Notes under the pieces: model-generated
Seen by the model: the letters and a program-made list of their open reading frames with translations, nothing else
The model's database searches: none
Told to the model about the DNA's origin: nothing
In this document: positions 18,010-26,017 of the stretch, in pieces
Numbering within the stretch: the stretch's first letter is position 1
How the letters are laid out: every line of letters begins with the position of its first letter
Translations under genes and position numbers: made by a program
Origin: Elusimicrobia bacterium GWA2_62_23
GTDB taxonomy: Bacteria; Elusimicrobiota; Elusimicrobia; Elusimicrobiales; UBA9959
NCBI GenBank assembly: GCA_001799635.1
Contig: MGTV01000023.1
Span: forward strand, 28,029 to 92,028
DNA: 64,000 nt
Direction: 5' to 3'

Positions 18010-18873
18010 ATGAAACCTCTTCTGAAAAAATGGGCGATAATCCTGCGGGCCTACTCCTGGCCGGCCTCGCTCGTGCCCGTAGTGCTCGGCTCCGTGATCG
18101 CCGCGCGCGCCGGCCGCTTCGCCTGGGGCGATTTCGTCCTGACCTTCCTGGCCGCGCTGGCGGTGCACTCGGCGGCGAATCTCGCCAATACCTACTTCGA
18201 TTTCAAACGCGGCGTGGACAAAAAAGAGACGGCCGACGACCGCGGCCTGGTGGACGGCCTGATGACGCCCCGCAACATGCTGCTGACGGCGCTCGGGCTT
18301 TTCGCCGCAGGCGGCGGAATAGGCCTGCTGCTGGTCTTCAAGAACGGCGTGCCCGAACTGTTCTGGCTGGGCGCGGCCGGTTTCGCGCTGGCCTGGTTCT
18401 ATACCGGCACCGGCTTCGCCTACAAGTACCGCACCCTCGGGGACGTCGGCATCTTCTTCGCTTTCGGCCCTTTCATAGTTTCCGGCACGGCCCTGATCCA
18501 GGCCCGCGCCTTCGTGCCGGAGGCGCTGTGGGCCTCCATCCCGGTGGGCCTGCTGATAGTTGGCATCCTGCACGCCAACAACATGCGCGACGTGAAAGGC
18601 GACGGCGAGGCGCGCTTCGCCACGCTGGCCATAGCCCTGGGCCCCTCCGCGGCGCTCAAATTCTACTACGCCCTCATCTTCCTTCCCTACGCCTTCACGC
18701 TCACCCTGGGCAGCGTCTGGCCGCCGGTGTTCTGCGCGCTGTCGGCGCCGCTGGCGGTGAAGCTCAAAGAGCGCGCGGCGCGCGGCGAGTTCTCCCCCCT
18801 GGTGCCCGAAACGGCCCGCCTCGTGGCCGTCTTCGGCCTGCTCCTGTCCCTCGGCCTCTACATCGCGGCCTGA
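18010..18873 (+). CDS. menA: 1,4-dihydroxy-2-naphthoate polyprenyltransferase (MenA), UbiA family
   Basis: A 287-aa integral membrane enzyme that attaches the polyprenyl chain to DHNA in menaquinone synthesis. The frame is open far upstream inside the preceding gene, but the true start is the ATG at 18010: it follows the upstream stop by 2 nt, has GGAAAGGAAGG before it, and opens with the typical 'WAIILRAYSWPASLVPVVLG'. Asp motifs are N57-N60-D64-D70 (NxxNTYFDFKRGVD) and NNMRDVKGD near residue 195. About eight or nine hydrophobic helices. Pairing with a polyprenyl synthase supports the menaquinone assignment over other UbiA members. Confidence 0.88.
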   Translation: MKPLLKKWAIILRAYSWPASLVPVVLGSVIAARAGRFAWGDFVLTFLAALAVHSAANLANTYFDFKRGVDKKETADDRGLVDGLMTPRNMLLTALGLFAAGGGIGLLLVFKNGVPELFWLGAAGFALAWFYTGTGFAYKYRTLGDVGIFFAFGPFIVSGTALIQARAFVPEALWASIPVGLLIVGILHANNMRDVKGDGEARFATLAIALGPSAALKFYYALIFLPYAFTLTLGSVWPPVFCALSAPLAVKLKERAARGEFSPLVPETARLVAVFGLLLSLGLYIAA

Positions 18874-18889
18874 ACCTCCTTAATAATCA

Positions 18890-18918
18890 TTGTAAAAACG
18901 CGGGATTTTTTATAGATT
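18890..18918 (+). promoter_or_regulatory. Possible promoter for pal-cpoB-tolB
   Basis: TTGTAA (18890-18895), 17-nt spacer, TAGATT (18913-18918). It lies in the 86-nt AT-rich gap between menA and pal; GGAGG sits 10 nt before the pal start. A second -10-like TATAGT near 18935 cannot be excluded. Confidence 0.4.
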
Positions 18919-18959
18919 ATATGTGGTTTCAGAAGTATAGTCACGGAGGTTCGTAAAAA

Positions 18960-19505
18960 ATGAGGAAAAACACCCTGCTCCTGGCCATGGCCCTGCCCCT
19001 GCTGGCGGCCTTCACGCTCTCTTCCTGCAACAACAAGAACAAAAAGACCGGCGGCCAGTCCACCGATATGACAGGAGACACCACCATAGTCCCCGGCATA
19101 GACGTCACCGACGGCGGCGAACCGCTTTCCACCGAAGGGGAGATCCGCGGCGGAGAATTCCTGCCGCAGACCAATATCCAGACCATCACCTTCGATTACG
19201 ACCGCTACGAACTCTCCGAAGACGCCCGCCAGGTCCTCCAGGCCAACGCCGCGCTGCTCAAGGCGCGCAAGGACTGGGCCGTGCTGGTGGAAGGCCACTG
19301 CGACGACCGCGGCACCATAGAATACAACCTGGCCCTCGGCCAGAAGCGGGCCAAGTCCGTGCGCGACTACTACGTGCGCCTGGGCGTGCCGGAAAGCTCC
19401 ATAGGCACCATCTCCTACGGCGAAGAAAAGCCGCTCTGCGGCGAAGCCACCGACGCCTGCTGGCTCTCCAACCGCCGGGCCGAGACCAAAGTCAAGGGGA
19501 AATAA
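18960..19505 (+). CDS. pal: Peptidoglycan-associated lipoprotein Pal (OmpA family)
   Basis: A 181-aa lipoprotein: signal sequence with lipobox LSSC (Cys near residue 22), a Lys/Asn/Thr/Gly-rich linker, then an OmpA-like peptidoglycan-binding domain from about residue 80 ('ITFDYDRYELSEDA', 'VEGHCDDRGTIEYNLALGQKRA', 'SYGEEKP', 'NRRAETK'). Pal anchors the outer membrane to peptidoglycan and binds TolB. Two cysteines in the last third (LCGEATDACW) could form a disulphide, as in many Pal proteins. First gene of pal-cpoB-tolB; the next start follows the stop directly. Confidence 0.93.
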   Translation: MRKNTLLLAMALPLLAAFTLSSCNNKNKKTGGQSTDMTGDTTIVPGIDVTDGGEPLSTEGEIRGGEFLPQTNIQTITFDYDRYELSEDARQVLQANAALLKARKDWAVLVEGHCDDRGTIEYNLALGQKRAKSVRDYYVRLGVPESSIGTISYGEEKPLCGEATDACWLSNRRAETKVKGK

Positions 19506-20279
19506 ATGCGCCTGAAAACCTTGCTGTTAGTCCCGGTCTGCCTGCTGGCGGCCGGCTGCGTGGCCACGCAGCAGGACATGCTGCAGATGCAGAGCCAGAT
19601 GGACGACCTCAACAACAGCCTGACCACCATGCAGAAGAACCAGGCCGAGCTCGCCGTGAAGATGGAGGACCTCTCCAAGAACCTCAACGCCTCTTCCGAG
19701 AGCATGAAGGACATCTCCGGGATGATGGAGAAGCTGACCTCGCGCCTGGACGAACTCGACAACTCCATGAACAAGCGGGTGAACGCCATAGGCCAGACCA
19801 TCCGCAAGCAGCAGGAGGACGTGGAGACCACGCTGCTGCCCGCCAAGCTCTACAACGACGCCTACAACGCCTTCCTCAACAACAACTTCGAGGGCGCGGC
19901 CCAGGGCTTCAAGACCTACCTCTCCAAATTCCCCAACGGCGAAATGTCCGAAGGCGCCTATTTCTACCTCGGCGAATCGCTCTACCTCAAGGAGCGCTGG
20001 CAGGACGCCGCCCTGGCTTACGCCACCGTGCTGGAAAAGTTCCCCAAGTCGGCCAGGATCCCCGCCAGCAGGCTCAAGTACGCCATGGCAATACTCAAGC
20101 TGCCGGAGAACAAGAAACCCGAGGCGCTCAAGTATCTGCACTCGGTGGTAAAGGATTTCCCGGCCTCCCAGGAGGCCAAAACGGCGAAGGACTACATCAA
20201 CAGGCTCTCGCCGCCCAAGCCCGCCCCGGCGCCCGCGCCGGCCAAGGCTCCGGCCAAAGCACCCGCCAAGAAAGGCTGA
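19506..20279 (+). CDS. cpoB: CpoB/YbgF-like tol-pal system lipoprotein
   Basis: A 257-aa protein with lipobox AAGC (Cys near residue 18), then a long heptad coiled coil (about 20-115; Met/Gln/Leu-rich), then TPR-like repeats from about 118 ('YNDAYNAFLNNNFEGAAQGFKTYLSKFPNGEMSEGAYFYLGES' pattern) and a Pro/Ala/Lys-rich tail (PAPAPAKAPAKAPAKKG). In E. coli, CpoB links Tol energy to PBP1B-driven wall synthesis but is periplasmic rather than lipidated; here the lipobox suggests membrane anchoring. Start is immediately after the pal stop. Confidence 0.85.
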   Translation: MRLKTLLLVPVCLLAAGCVATQQDMLQMQSQMDDLNNSLTTMQKNQAELAVKMEDLSKNLNASSESMKDISGMMEKLTSRLDELDNSMNKRVNAIGQTIRKQQEDVETTLLPAKLYNDAYNAFLNNNFEGAAQGFKTYLSKFPNGEMSEGAYFYLGESLYLKERWQDAALAYATVLEKFPKSARIPASRLKYAMAILKLPENKKPEALKYLHSVVKDFPASQEAKTAKDYINRLSPPKPAPAPAPAKAPAKAPAKKG

Positions 20280-20290
20280 CCTGACCGCCC

Positions 20291-21568
20291 ATGAAAGCGC
20301 TGCTGCTGCTGCTCCTGCTCGCGCGGCCGCTTTCGGCCGGCACCGACATCTACATAGGCGTAGCGCCCGGGGCAGAGGTCAAGAAGACCGCCATGGGCCT
20401 CTCGCGCTTCCTGCCGGCCAGGCCCGATAAACCCGAAGACCTGGCCCTGGCCGAGGCGTTCCGTGAAATAGTCCGGGCCGACCTGCTCTATTCCCGCTAC
20501 TTCGACGTCAAGGAAGACGCCCTCTCCAAGGCCAACCTGGACACCAGCCGCGAGTCGCTGGCCTGGTGGAAGGGGCTGGCCGGCCACCTGGTCACCGCCA
20601 AGGCGCAGGACGCCGGCAACGTCTGGACCTTCAACGCCCGCCTCCACGACCTCGCCACCGGCAGGGTGGTGCTGGAGAAATTCTACCAGGGCGAGAAACG
20701 GGCCATGCGGCGGGCGGCGCACATGTTCGCCGACGACGTGGTGCTGAAGGTCACCGGCCGCCCGGGCATAGCCCACTCCAAGCTGGCCTTCACCAATAAC
20801 GCCACCGGCCGCAAAGAGATCTACATAGTGGACTACGACGGGGGCAACCTGACCCGCCTCACTTCGGACAACAGCATCAACCTGCTGCCGCGCTGGTCCC
20901 AGGACGCCTCGCGCATCTATTACACCACCTACCGCTGGGGCAACCCGGACATGTTCGAGATAGACCTGAAGGCCGGCAAGATCCGCCCTTTTACAACCTT
21001 CCAGGGCCTCAATATCCCCGGCGGTTTCTCCCCCGACGGCATGACCATGGTAATGACCCTCTCGCGCGGCGGGGACCCCGGCATTTATTCCCTCAACATC
21101 GTCACCAAGCAGCTCAAGCATCTGCTCAAGGGTTTCGGCGTGAGTTCCTCTCCCACCTGGTCGCCAGACGGCACGCAGGTGGCGTTCGTATCGGACCGGG
21201 CGGGCAACCCGCAGATCTACGTACTGGAACTGGCCACCGGCAAGACCCGCCGCCTGACCCGCATGAACTGGTGCGACTCCCCTTCCTGGTCCCCCTCCGG
21301 GGAGTGGATAGTCTTCGCCGGCCGCGAGACCACCAAGGAAAAACTCAACATCTTCGTCACCGACCTGACCGGCAGCCAGATCCGCCGCCTTACCAACAAG
21401 GCCGGGGATAACGAGGACCCCTCCTGGTCCCCCGACGGCCGGTTCGTGGGCTTCACCTCCACCCGCCGCGGCCGCAGGGAATTGTTCATCATGGACGCCG
21501 ACGGCAGCGCCCCGCACCCGCTGACCGACCTCAAAGGCCACACCTTCACCCCCAACTGGAGCCCTTAG
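20291..21568 (+). CDS. tolB: Tol-Pal system beta-propeller protein TolB
   Basis: A 425-aa periplasmic protein: short signal peptide (MKALLLLLLLARPLSAG), an N-terminal alpha/beta domain (about 20-160; 'DLLYSRYFDV' near 80), then a six-blade propeller of PD40-type repeats ('RWSQDASRIYYTT', 'SFSPDG', 'TWSPDGTQVAFVSDRAGNPQIYVLEL', 'SWSPDGRFVGFTSTRRGRRELFIMD'). TolB binds Pal and the TolA C-terminus. It is third in pal-cpoB-tolB, whereas proteobacterial order is usually tolQRAB-pal-cpoB. tolQRA are not in the window. A strong terminator follows. Confidence 0.93.
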   Translation: MKALLLLLLLARPLSAGTDIYIGVAPGAEVKKTAMGLSRFLPARPDKPEDLALAEAFREIVRADLLYSRYFDVKEDALSKANLDTSRESLAWWKGLAGHLVTAKAQDAGNVWTFNARLHDLATGRVVLEKFYQGEKRAMRRAAHMFADDVVLKVTGRPGIAHSKLAFTNNATGRKEIYIVDYDGGNLTRLTSDNSINLLPRWSQDASRIYYTTYRWGNPDMFEIDLKAGKIRPFTTFQGLNIPGGFSPDGMTMVMTLSRGGDPGIYSLNIVTKQLKHLLKGFGVSSSPTWSPDGTQVAFVSDRAGNPQIYVLELATGKTRRLTRMNWCDSPSWSPSGEWIVFAGRETTKEKLNIFVTDLTGSQIRRLTNKAGDNEDPSWSPDGRFVGFTSTRRGRRELFIMDADGSAPHPLTDLKGHTFTPNWSP

Positions 21569-21580
21569 CGCCGACGGGAC

Positions 21581-21621
21581 AAAAGAGAAAGGCCGGGCTT
21601 TCAGCCCGGCCTTTCTCTTTT
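21581..21621. terminator. Bidirectional intrinsic terminator between tolB and the transposase fragment
   Basis: Perfect 19-bp inverted repeat with 3-nt loop. The GC core is GGCCGGGCT/AGCCCGGCC, flanked by A-rich (21581-21590) and T-rich (21612-21621) tracts, so it can stop transcription from both convergent genes. Confidence 0.92.
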
Positions 21622-21632
21622 GCGACCGCTGT

Positions 21633-22133
21633 TCACTTGCCGAAGAGGCCCCCTAACTTCTCCAGGAGCCCGGCCCAGAAACCTTCCTCGCGGGAGCCGC
21701 CCCTGGCGGAGCGGAACTTCAGGTCGCGGTTGGCCTTCAGGGCGGCCGAGAGCTCGGAGTCGAGCAGGGCCAGGAACTCGGCCCCCAGGCGCTTGCGGCG
21801 CTCGGACAGAATGCCGGGGTTTATCACATCCTCCAGGGCGAAATACTCCAGGCCGCAGAAGGCCTGCAGATACGGGCTCTCCATGAATTCGGCCACGGCG
21901 TCCTCGTCGGAGAGGTTCTTGAGCTGTTTTACCACGAGCAGGCCGCAGACCAGGCGGGAGTCCTTGGCGGGCCGGCCGTAACCGGCGGCGAAGAACCGCC
22001 CGTACTCGGCGTCAAGCTTCTCCCAGGGCAGCGATTCGGCCAGCTTCAGCCAGCGGTTGCCGTCGGCCAGTTTGCCGCCCAGGTGGAACAGCTTGCCGAA
22101 CAGCGTGGGATTGAATTTTTCGGAACGGTACAT
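21633..22133 (-). CDS. Transposase N-terminal (DUF772/InsH-type) domain, lacking the DDE core
   Basis: A 166-aa product matching the N-terminal domain of IS5/IS1182-type transposases: 'MYRSEKFNPTLFGKL' start, 'NRWLKLAESLPWEKL', 'GRPAKDSRLVCGLLVVKQL', 'LSDEDAVAEFMESPYLQAFCG'. The family is normally 350-500 aa. Here the protein stops after about 130 residues of domain plus a short Ser/Gly/Lys tail, and no DDE catalytic domain is present downstream. The frame is intact and its base composition looks like the neighbours. It starts 6 nt after tdk and ends before a shared terminator, so it behaves as the last gene of an operon. It is either a truncated remnant or a domesticated DNA-binding protein. 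Confidence 0.75.
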   Translation of the reverse strand: MYRSEKFNPTLFGKLFHLGGKLADGNRWLKLAESLPWEKLDAEYGRFFAAGYGRPAKDSRLVCGLLVVKQLKNLSDEDAVAEFMESPYLQAFCGLEYFALEDVINPGILSERRKRLGAEFLALLDSELSAALKANRDLKFRSARGGSREEGFWAGLLEKLGGLFGK

Positions 22134-22139
22134 AGGCGG

Positions 22140-22703
22140 CTATTTCTCCGGCTTGAAGCACTTGCGGCAGCGGGCCTCGTATTTGTCGCCCGCGCCCACC
22201 ACGATGCGGCGGCCGGAGTCGGTCAGGCGCTGGCTGAAATGAGCGGGGTTGCCGCAGACCATGCAGATGGCCAGGTTCTTGGTGACGAACTCGCTCACCG
22301 CCATGAGCTTGGCCATGTTGTCGAAGGCCTCGCCGCGGTAATCCTGGTCCAGGCCGGCCACTATCACGCGGCGGCCGGAGTCGGCGAGTTTCTGGGCCAC
22401 GCCCACTATCTCGGGCCCGAAGAAATGCGCCTCGTCTATGCCCACCACCTGCGTCTCGGGCAGGACTTCCTTCAGGATCTCCTTGGCGGTTTTGACCGGC
22501 CGGGCGGAGAGCGTGGACTTGTCGTGGGAAACTATGTGCTCTTTAGCGTAGCGCACGTCGAGGTGGGAATTAAAGACCTGCACCTTCTGCTTGGCTATGT
22601 TGGCCAGCTTGAGGCGGCGGATGAGCTCCTGGGTCTTGCCCGAGAACATGCTGCCGCAGACCACCTCGATCCAGCCGGAAGCGGCGGAAACGTTGAAGAT
22701 CAT
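22140..22703 (-). CDS. tdk: Thymidine kinase
   Basis: Type II thymidine kinase, which phosphorylates thymidine to dTMP in salvage. Walker A is GSMFSGKT near the N-terminus; the Asp-Glu of 'VVGIDEAHFF' forms Walker B; zinc ligands are CMVC and CRKC. I chose the ATG at 22703 (187 aa) rather than the one at 22715. It makes an ATGA overlap with the epimerase stop and has GGGGGAAG at the right distance, while the upstream ATG lies inside that ribosome site. The lasso loop 'YEARCRKCFKPEK' closes the protein at normal length. Confidence 0.92.
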   Translation of the reverse strand: MIFNVSAASGWIEVVCGSMFSGKTQELIRRLKLANIAKQKVQVFNSHLDVRYAKEHIVSHDKSTLSARPVKTAKEILKEVLPETQVVGIDEAHFFGPEIVGVAQKLADSGRRVIVAGLDQDYRGEAFDNMAKLMAVSEFVTKNLAICMVCGNPAHFSQRLTDSGRRIVVGAGDKYEARCRKCFKPEK

Positions 22704-23650
22704 TTCTTCCCCCATTTAGCGGAAAAATAAGCCCAGGTCAGACGGAGGCCTTCGGGGAACTTCACGAGCGGCTTGTACTTCAGTTCCCGGCGCGCCAGGC
22801 GGATATCGGAATAGGTCTTGCGGATGTCGCCCTTGCGCTTGGGCGAGAAGATCTTCTCCGTCTTCCTGCCGGTGATCTTCTCCAGTTCGTGAGCTATGTC
22901 CAGGAGCGAGATATTGGTGCCGGTGGCTACGTTGATGGTCAGGCCGGACACGCGCGAAGGCGCCAGGGCGGCCCTGATATTGCCGTCCACCACGTTGGCC
23001 ACGTAGGTGAAGTCGCGGGACTGCCGGCCGTCCCAGTGGATCTCCAGCGGCTTGCCGGCCACCAGCAGCTCCATGAAGCGCGGTATCACGGCGGAGTACA
23101 TGGACTCGGGGTTCTGGCGGGGCCCGAAAACGTTGAAGTAGCGCAGCGCCACGGTCTCGAGGCCGAAGGTGCGGGCGTAGACGCGGCAGTAGTTCTCGCC
23201 GGCCAGCTTGCTGACGGCATAGGGCGACACCGGCATGGTGGGCAGGCCTTCGTGCTGCGGGAAGACCTCGCACTCGCCGTAGGCGGAGCTGGTGGCGGCG
23301 TAGACGAAGCGCTTCACGCCGGCGGCTTTGGCCGCCATAAGGGCGTTCAGGGTACCGGTGGCGTTGTTCTCGTGGGCGGCCATGGGGTTGTCCACGGACT
23401 TGGGCACGGAGCGGAAGGCGGCCTGGTGCAGCACGTAGGTGACGCCTTTCATGGCCTTCGCGCAAGCCTTCGGATCGCGCAGGTCGCCTTTCACGAACTC
23501 GAACCGGCCCTTGGGCGCCAGGTTCTCCATGTTCCCCGTGGATAGATTGTCGAAGACGCGCACGCGTTTGCCGCGCCGCAGCAGTTCCTCGACTATGTTG
23601 GAGCCTATGAACCCGGCCCCGCCGGTTACCAGCCAAAGAGGTTTTTTCAT
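22700..23650 (-). CDS. NAD-dependent UDP-sugar 4-epimerase (extended SDR)
   Basis: A 316-aa extended short-chain dehydrogenase. NAD-binding TGGAGFIGSN lies at the N-terminus, catalytic Ser/Thr in 'AATSSAYG' and YAVSK (Tyr-x3-Lys) near residue 150, then 'RYFNVFGPRQNP' and 'SRDFTYVANVV'. The pattern resembles WbpP/GalE-type UDP-GlcNAc or UDP-Glc 4-epimerases that supply surface polysaccharide; exact substrate uncertain. A promoter-like TTTAAA-17-TAAACT precedes it, in the tail of the repeat-bearing gap. First gene of epimerase-tdk-transposase fragment. Confidence 0.85.
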   Translation of the reverse strand: MKKPLWLVTGGAGFIGSNIVEELLRRGKRVRVFDNLSTGNMENLAPKGRFEFVKGDLRDPKACAKAMKGVTYVLHQAAFRSVPKSVDNPMAAHENNATGTLNALMAAKAAGVKRFVYAATSSAYGECEVFPQHEGLPTMPVSPYAVSKLAGENYCRVYARTFGLETVALRYFNVFGPRQNPESMYSAVIPRFMELLVAGKPLEIHWDGRQSRDFTYVANVVDGNIRAALAPSRVSGLTINVATGTNISLLDIAHELEKITGRKTEKIFSPKRKGDIRKTYSDIRLARRELKYKPLVKFPEGLRLTWAYFSAKWGKK

Positions 23651-23710
23651 GTTTTTATCCCCGCTCCTTAAAGTTTATCATTTTCAAAATCCGCTTTAAA
23701 ACCCGGGACC

Positions 23711-23907
23711 GGCAGGCCTGCAAGTTCGCGGGTCCTGTCGAGGGTATGCTTTCTTCGGGTACGCGGTCGGGGCATTGTCGCTTCGCTCCACACGCACACC
23801 GTGCTCGCCGCTCGTCGCTCGGCCTCGTCGCTTGCGTAAGCCTCGGCCTCCGCGACGCCCCTCCGAAAGCATACCCGTCGCCACCCGCTCCCATTATTCG
23901 GCCTGCC
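23711..23907. repeat. Dispersed palindromic element, family A, copy 1
   Basis: This 197-nt element fills most of the 274-nt gap between lptD and the epimerase gene. It opens with a 25-nt box (23711-23735; GGCAGGCCTGCAAG core) that recurs with one mismatch at 50567-50591. Inside are perfect 12-bp arms GGGTATGCTTTC (23742-23753) and the complement at 23865-23876. Outer 8-bp arms GGCAGGCC/GGCCTGCC bound it. I see no credible coding in it. Confidence 0.7.
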
Positions 23908-23924
23908 TGACCGGGCGGCCAGCT

Positions 23925-25997
23925 CTAGTCTCGAACTTCGCCTTCTTTGCGCCAGGGGCGCCAGTACTGGCGGGACTTTTCCTCGAGGTCGTCCTTTTTG
24001 ACGGGCTCGTTCATCTTCAGGCTCACGTAGAAGAAGAATTCCTTCACCCCGCCGGAGCGCTCGCGGAAGTCCCACTTGGTCCTGAAGTCGTGGAAGTCGC
24101 GGTAGAGCGTTATGCCCTTCTCGAAGAAGCGCAGGTCCCCGTACTTGAAATTGCCGAGCGACATGAAGCGGTAGCGCAGCACCGTCTCCGCGCGCCAGCC
24201 GGAATTCTTCCAGGGGCGGAAGCCGAAAGTGTTGCTCACCACCCAGGCCCTGGGGTCGTTGCTGTAGTTGGCCACGCCGCCGCCTATGTAATTCTCCGGG
24301 CCGCCGAAGTTCGCCTGCGCCACGAAGCTCTTATTGCCCTCGGCGAAGCTGTAGGAATCCTCGGCGTAGAGGTCCACCCCGGCGCGCGGGGCGTAGAAGA
24401 CCTCGCCCCGCACCGGGGCCAGGCGGCGCGTGAACCGCGCGCTGTAATAGTCACGCAGGTCGAAGGAGGAGGAAAGCTTGAAATAAGTGTTGAACCGCGG
24501 CATCACGAACAGCTGGCCGGAAACGGACTCGGTCTCCTGGCCCCTGTCGGCGGCTTTGGAATCCGGCAGCAGCTTGTTCTCGCGGAAGCGGCGCCGGTAG
24601 GCGTAGCCCAGGTCGAAGGTGCCCCAGCTGCGGTCGTAGCGCAGGGTGGCCCCGCCGCCGTAGCGCCCCACCCAGGTGTCGGTGGGCCCGGAGAAGGTGG
24701 AGATATAGACGGACTGGTCGTAGTAGGCCGACGGGGAGAGCGTGACGTGGCGGGCCAGCGGCACCGACTGGGACACGGTCCAGACGCCGTGGCCGCGCTT
24801 CTGGGTGAAGTTCTGTCCCTCGTCCCGGGCGTTCTCGAAATGGCCGCTGAAGGAGTTCAGCACCGGCAGCTTCAGCACCCGGAACGGCGAGGTATTATAA
24901 TCCAGCCGCGGGATGGAGCTGTTGGCCTTCTGGAAACTGCGGTAGTCGGCGGTATTGGTCTCACGCCCGTAGGCGCTGACGCGGGTGACGCTGAACCCGG
25001 TAGCCCGCGTCAGGGCCACGCTGGCCTGCTCGTCGGGGCTGACCGCGAACGGGTTGTTGCGGAAGAAGTCGTTGTTCACCCGCGGGTCCGAAAGCAGGCG
25101 GAAGAAGCCCTGGCTGTAGTACTGCGCCGGGTCCGACTCGTTGAAGCGGTTGAGCCGGTGCCAATAGCCGCCGCTCATGCCCCACCTGTCCTTCACCAGG
25201 CCGTATTCCTTGATGCGGTACAGGGACACGTTGCTGATGTTCTTCTCGGTGCGCCGGAAGTCCACTTCGGCGCCGGTGCCGAAACCGCGCCGCTCGAAGT
25301 AGTCGAGGTAAAGTTTGGCCTTCATCTCCGGGCTTACCTTGTAGATGTAACTGGACTTGATGAAGAAGCCGTTGCGCTCGTCGTAACCCGGGCGGAAGAT
25401 GCTCACGAACGGCGTCCCCCCGCCCATGGGCTTATAGACCACGGGCAGGTATAGTACCGGGATCTTGCCCACGAAGAAAACGTTGTTATAGGCCAGGAAA
25501 TAGCGCTCCGGCATCAGGTAAACGCGCGAAGAGCGCAGCTGGTAATGCGGCGGTTCCTCATCACAGCTGGTGATGCTGGCCCGCTTGTACTTGTAGCCTT
25601 CCTTGTCGAACTCCACCACCCGGCCGCGGAAAATGAAATTTTTATAGGCGAAGCGCCCGTTATTGATCTTGCCGGTGTCAGAGCCGTAGTCTATGAAGCC
25701 GCTCTTGCCGTACACCGTGCCGGTATCATCGTCCATGACAAAATCGGAGGGCGAGAACACGGTACTGCTCGCCATGTTGACGGTGAGGTTCCTGGCGCGG
25801 ATGAGTTTGAGGTGCCTGCCCTCGGCGGAGATCTCCTCCAGCTTCACGTTCCCCTCCAGGTCTATGGCCCGGGTGTATTCGTTGAACGCCGCCTGGTCCG
25901 CGCTGAAGCGCACGTGATGGGACCCCGTGGAGGACGGCAGGTCGTAAGCCGCGGCCTGGGCCGCGAGCAGGAGTAGTATGGTCGCTGTTAGTTTCAT
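23925..25997 (-). CDS. lptD: LPS-assembly protein LptD (OstA-like)
   Basis: A 690-aa outer-membrane protein that inserts lipopolysaccharide into the outer leaflet. The start is the ATG at 25997 (MKLTATILLLLAAQAAA, a signal peptide); the frame stays open upstream, but that part reads through the preceding kinase gene. An OstA/LptA-like jellyroll occupies about 25-190 ('IDLEGNVKLEEIS', 'GKSGFIDYGSDTGKINNG'). The LptD signature follows ('ITSCDEEPPHYQL', 'NVFFVGKIPVLYLPVVYKPMG'), then a large barrel. It is the last gene of the prfA-prmC-murA-folC-ROK-lptD run. It ends in a charged tail (RPWRKEGEVRD), not an aromatic residue. Confidence 0.88.
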   Translation of the reverse strand: MKLTATILLLLAAQAAAYDLPSSTGSHHVRFSADQAAFNEYTRAIDLEGNVKLEEISAEGRHLKLIRARNLTVNMASSTVFSPSDFVMDDDTGTVYGKSGFIDYGSDTGKINNGRFAYKNFIFRGRVVEFDKEGYKYKRASITSCDEEPPHYQLRSSRVYLMPERYFLAYNNVFFVGKIPVLYLPVVYKPMGGGTPFVSIFRPGYDERNGFFIKSSYIYKVSPEMKAKLYLDYFERRGFGTGAEVDFRRTEKNISNVSLYRIKEYGLVKDRWGMSGGYWHRLNRFNESDPAQYYSQGFFRLLSDPRVNNDFFRNNPFAVSPDEQASVALTRATGFSVTRVSAYGRETNTADYRSFQKANSSIPRLDYNTSPFRVLKLPVLNSFSGHFENARDEGQNFTQKRGHGVWTVSQSVPLARHVTLSPSAYYDQSVYISTFSGPTDTWVGRYGGGATLRYDRSWGTFDLGYAYRRRFRENKLLPDSKAADRGQETESVSGQLFVMPRFNTYFKLSSSFDLRDYYSARFTRRLAPVRGEVFYAPRAGVDLYAEDSYSFAEGNKSFVAQANFGGPENYIGGGVANYSNDPRAWVVSNTFGFRPWKNSGWRAETVLRYRFMSLGNFKYGDLRFFEKGITLYRDFHDFRTKWDFRERSGGVKEFFFYVSLKMNEPVKKDDLEEKSRQYWRPWRKEGEVRD

Positions 25998-26017
25998 CGT
26001 CGGGCCGTGCCCGCAGC

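Noticed and set aside
23655..24075. Small minus-strand frames in the gap upstream of lptD's end
   Set aside because: They consist of the family A repeat; frames differ, products have no motif, and the repeat is palindromic.
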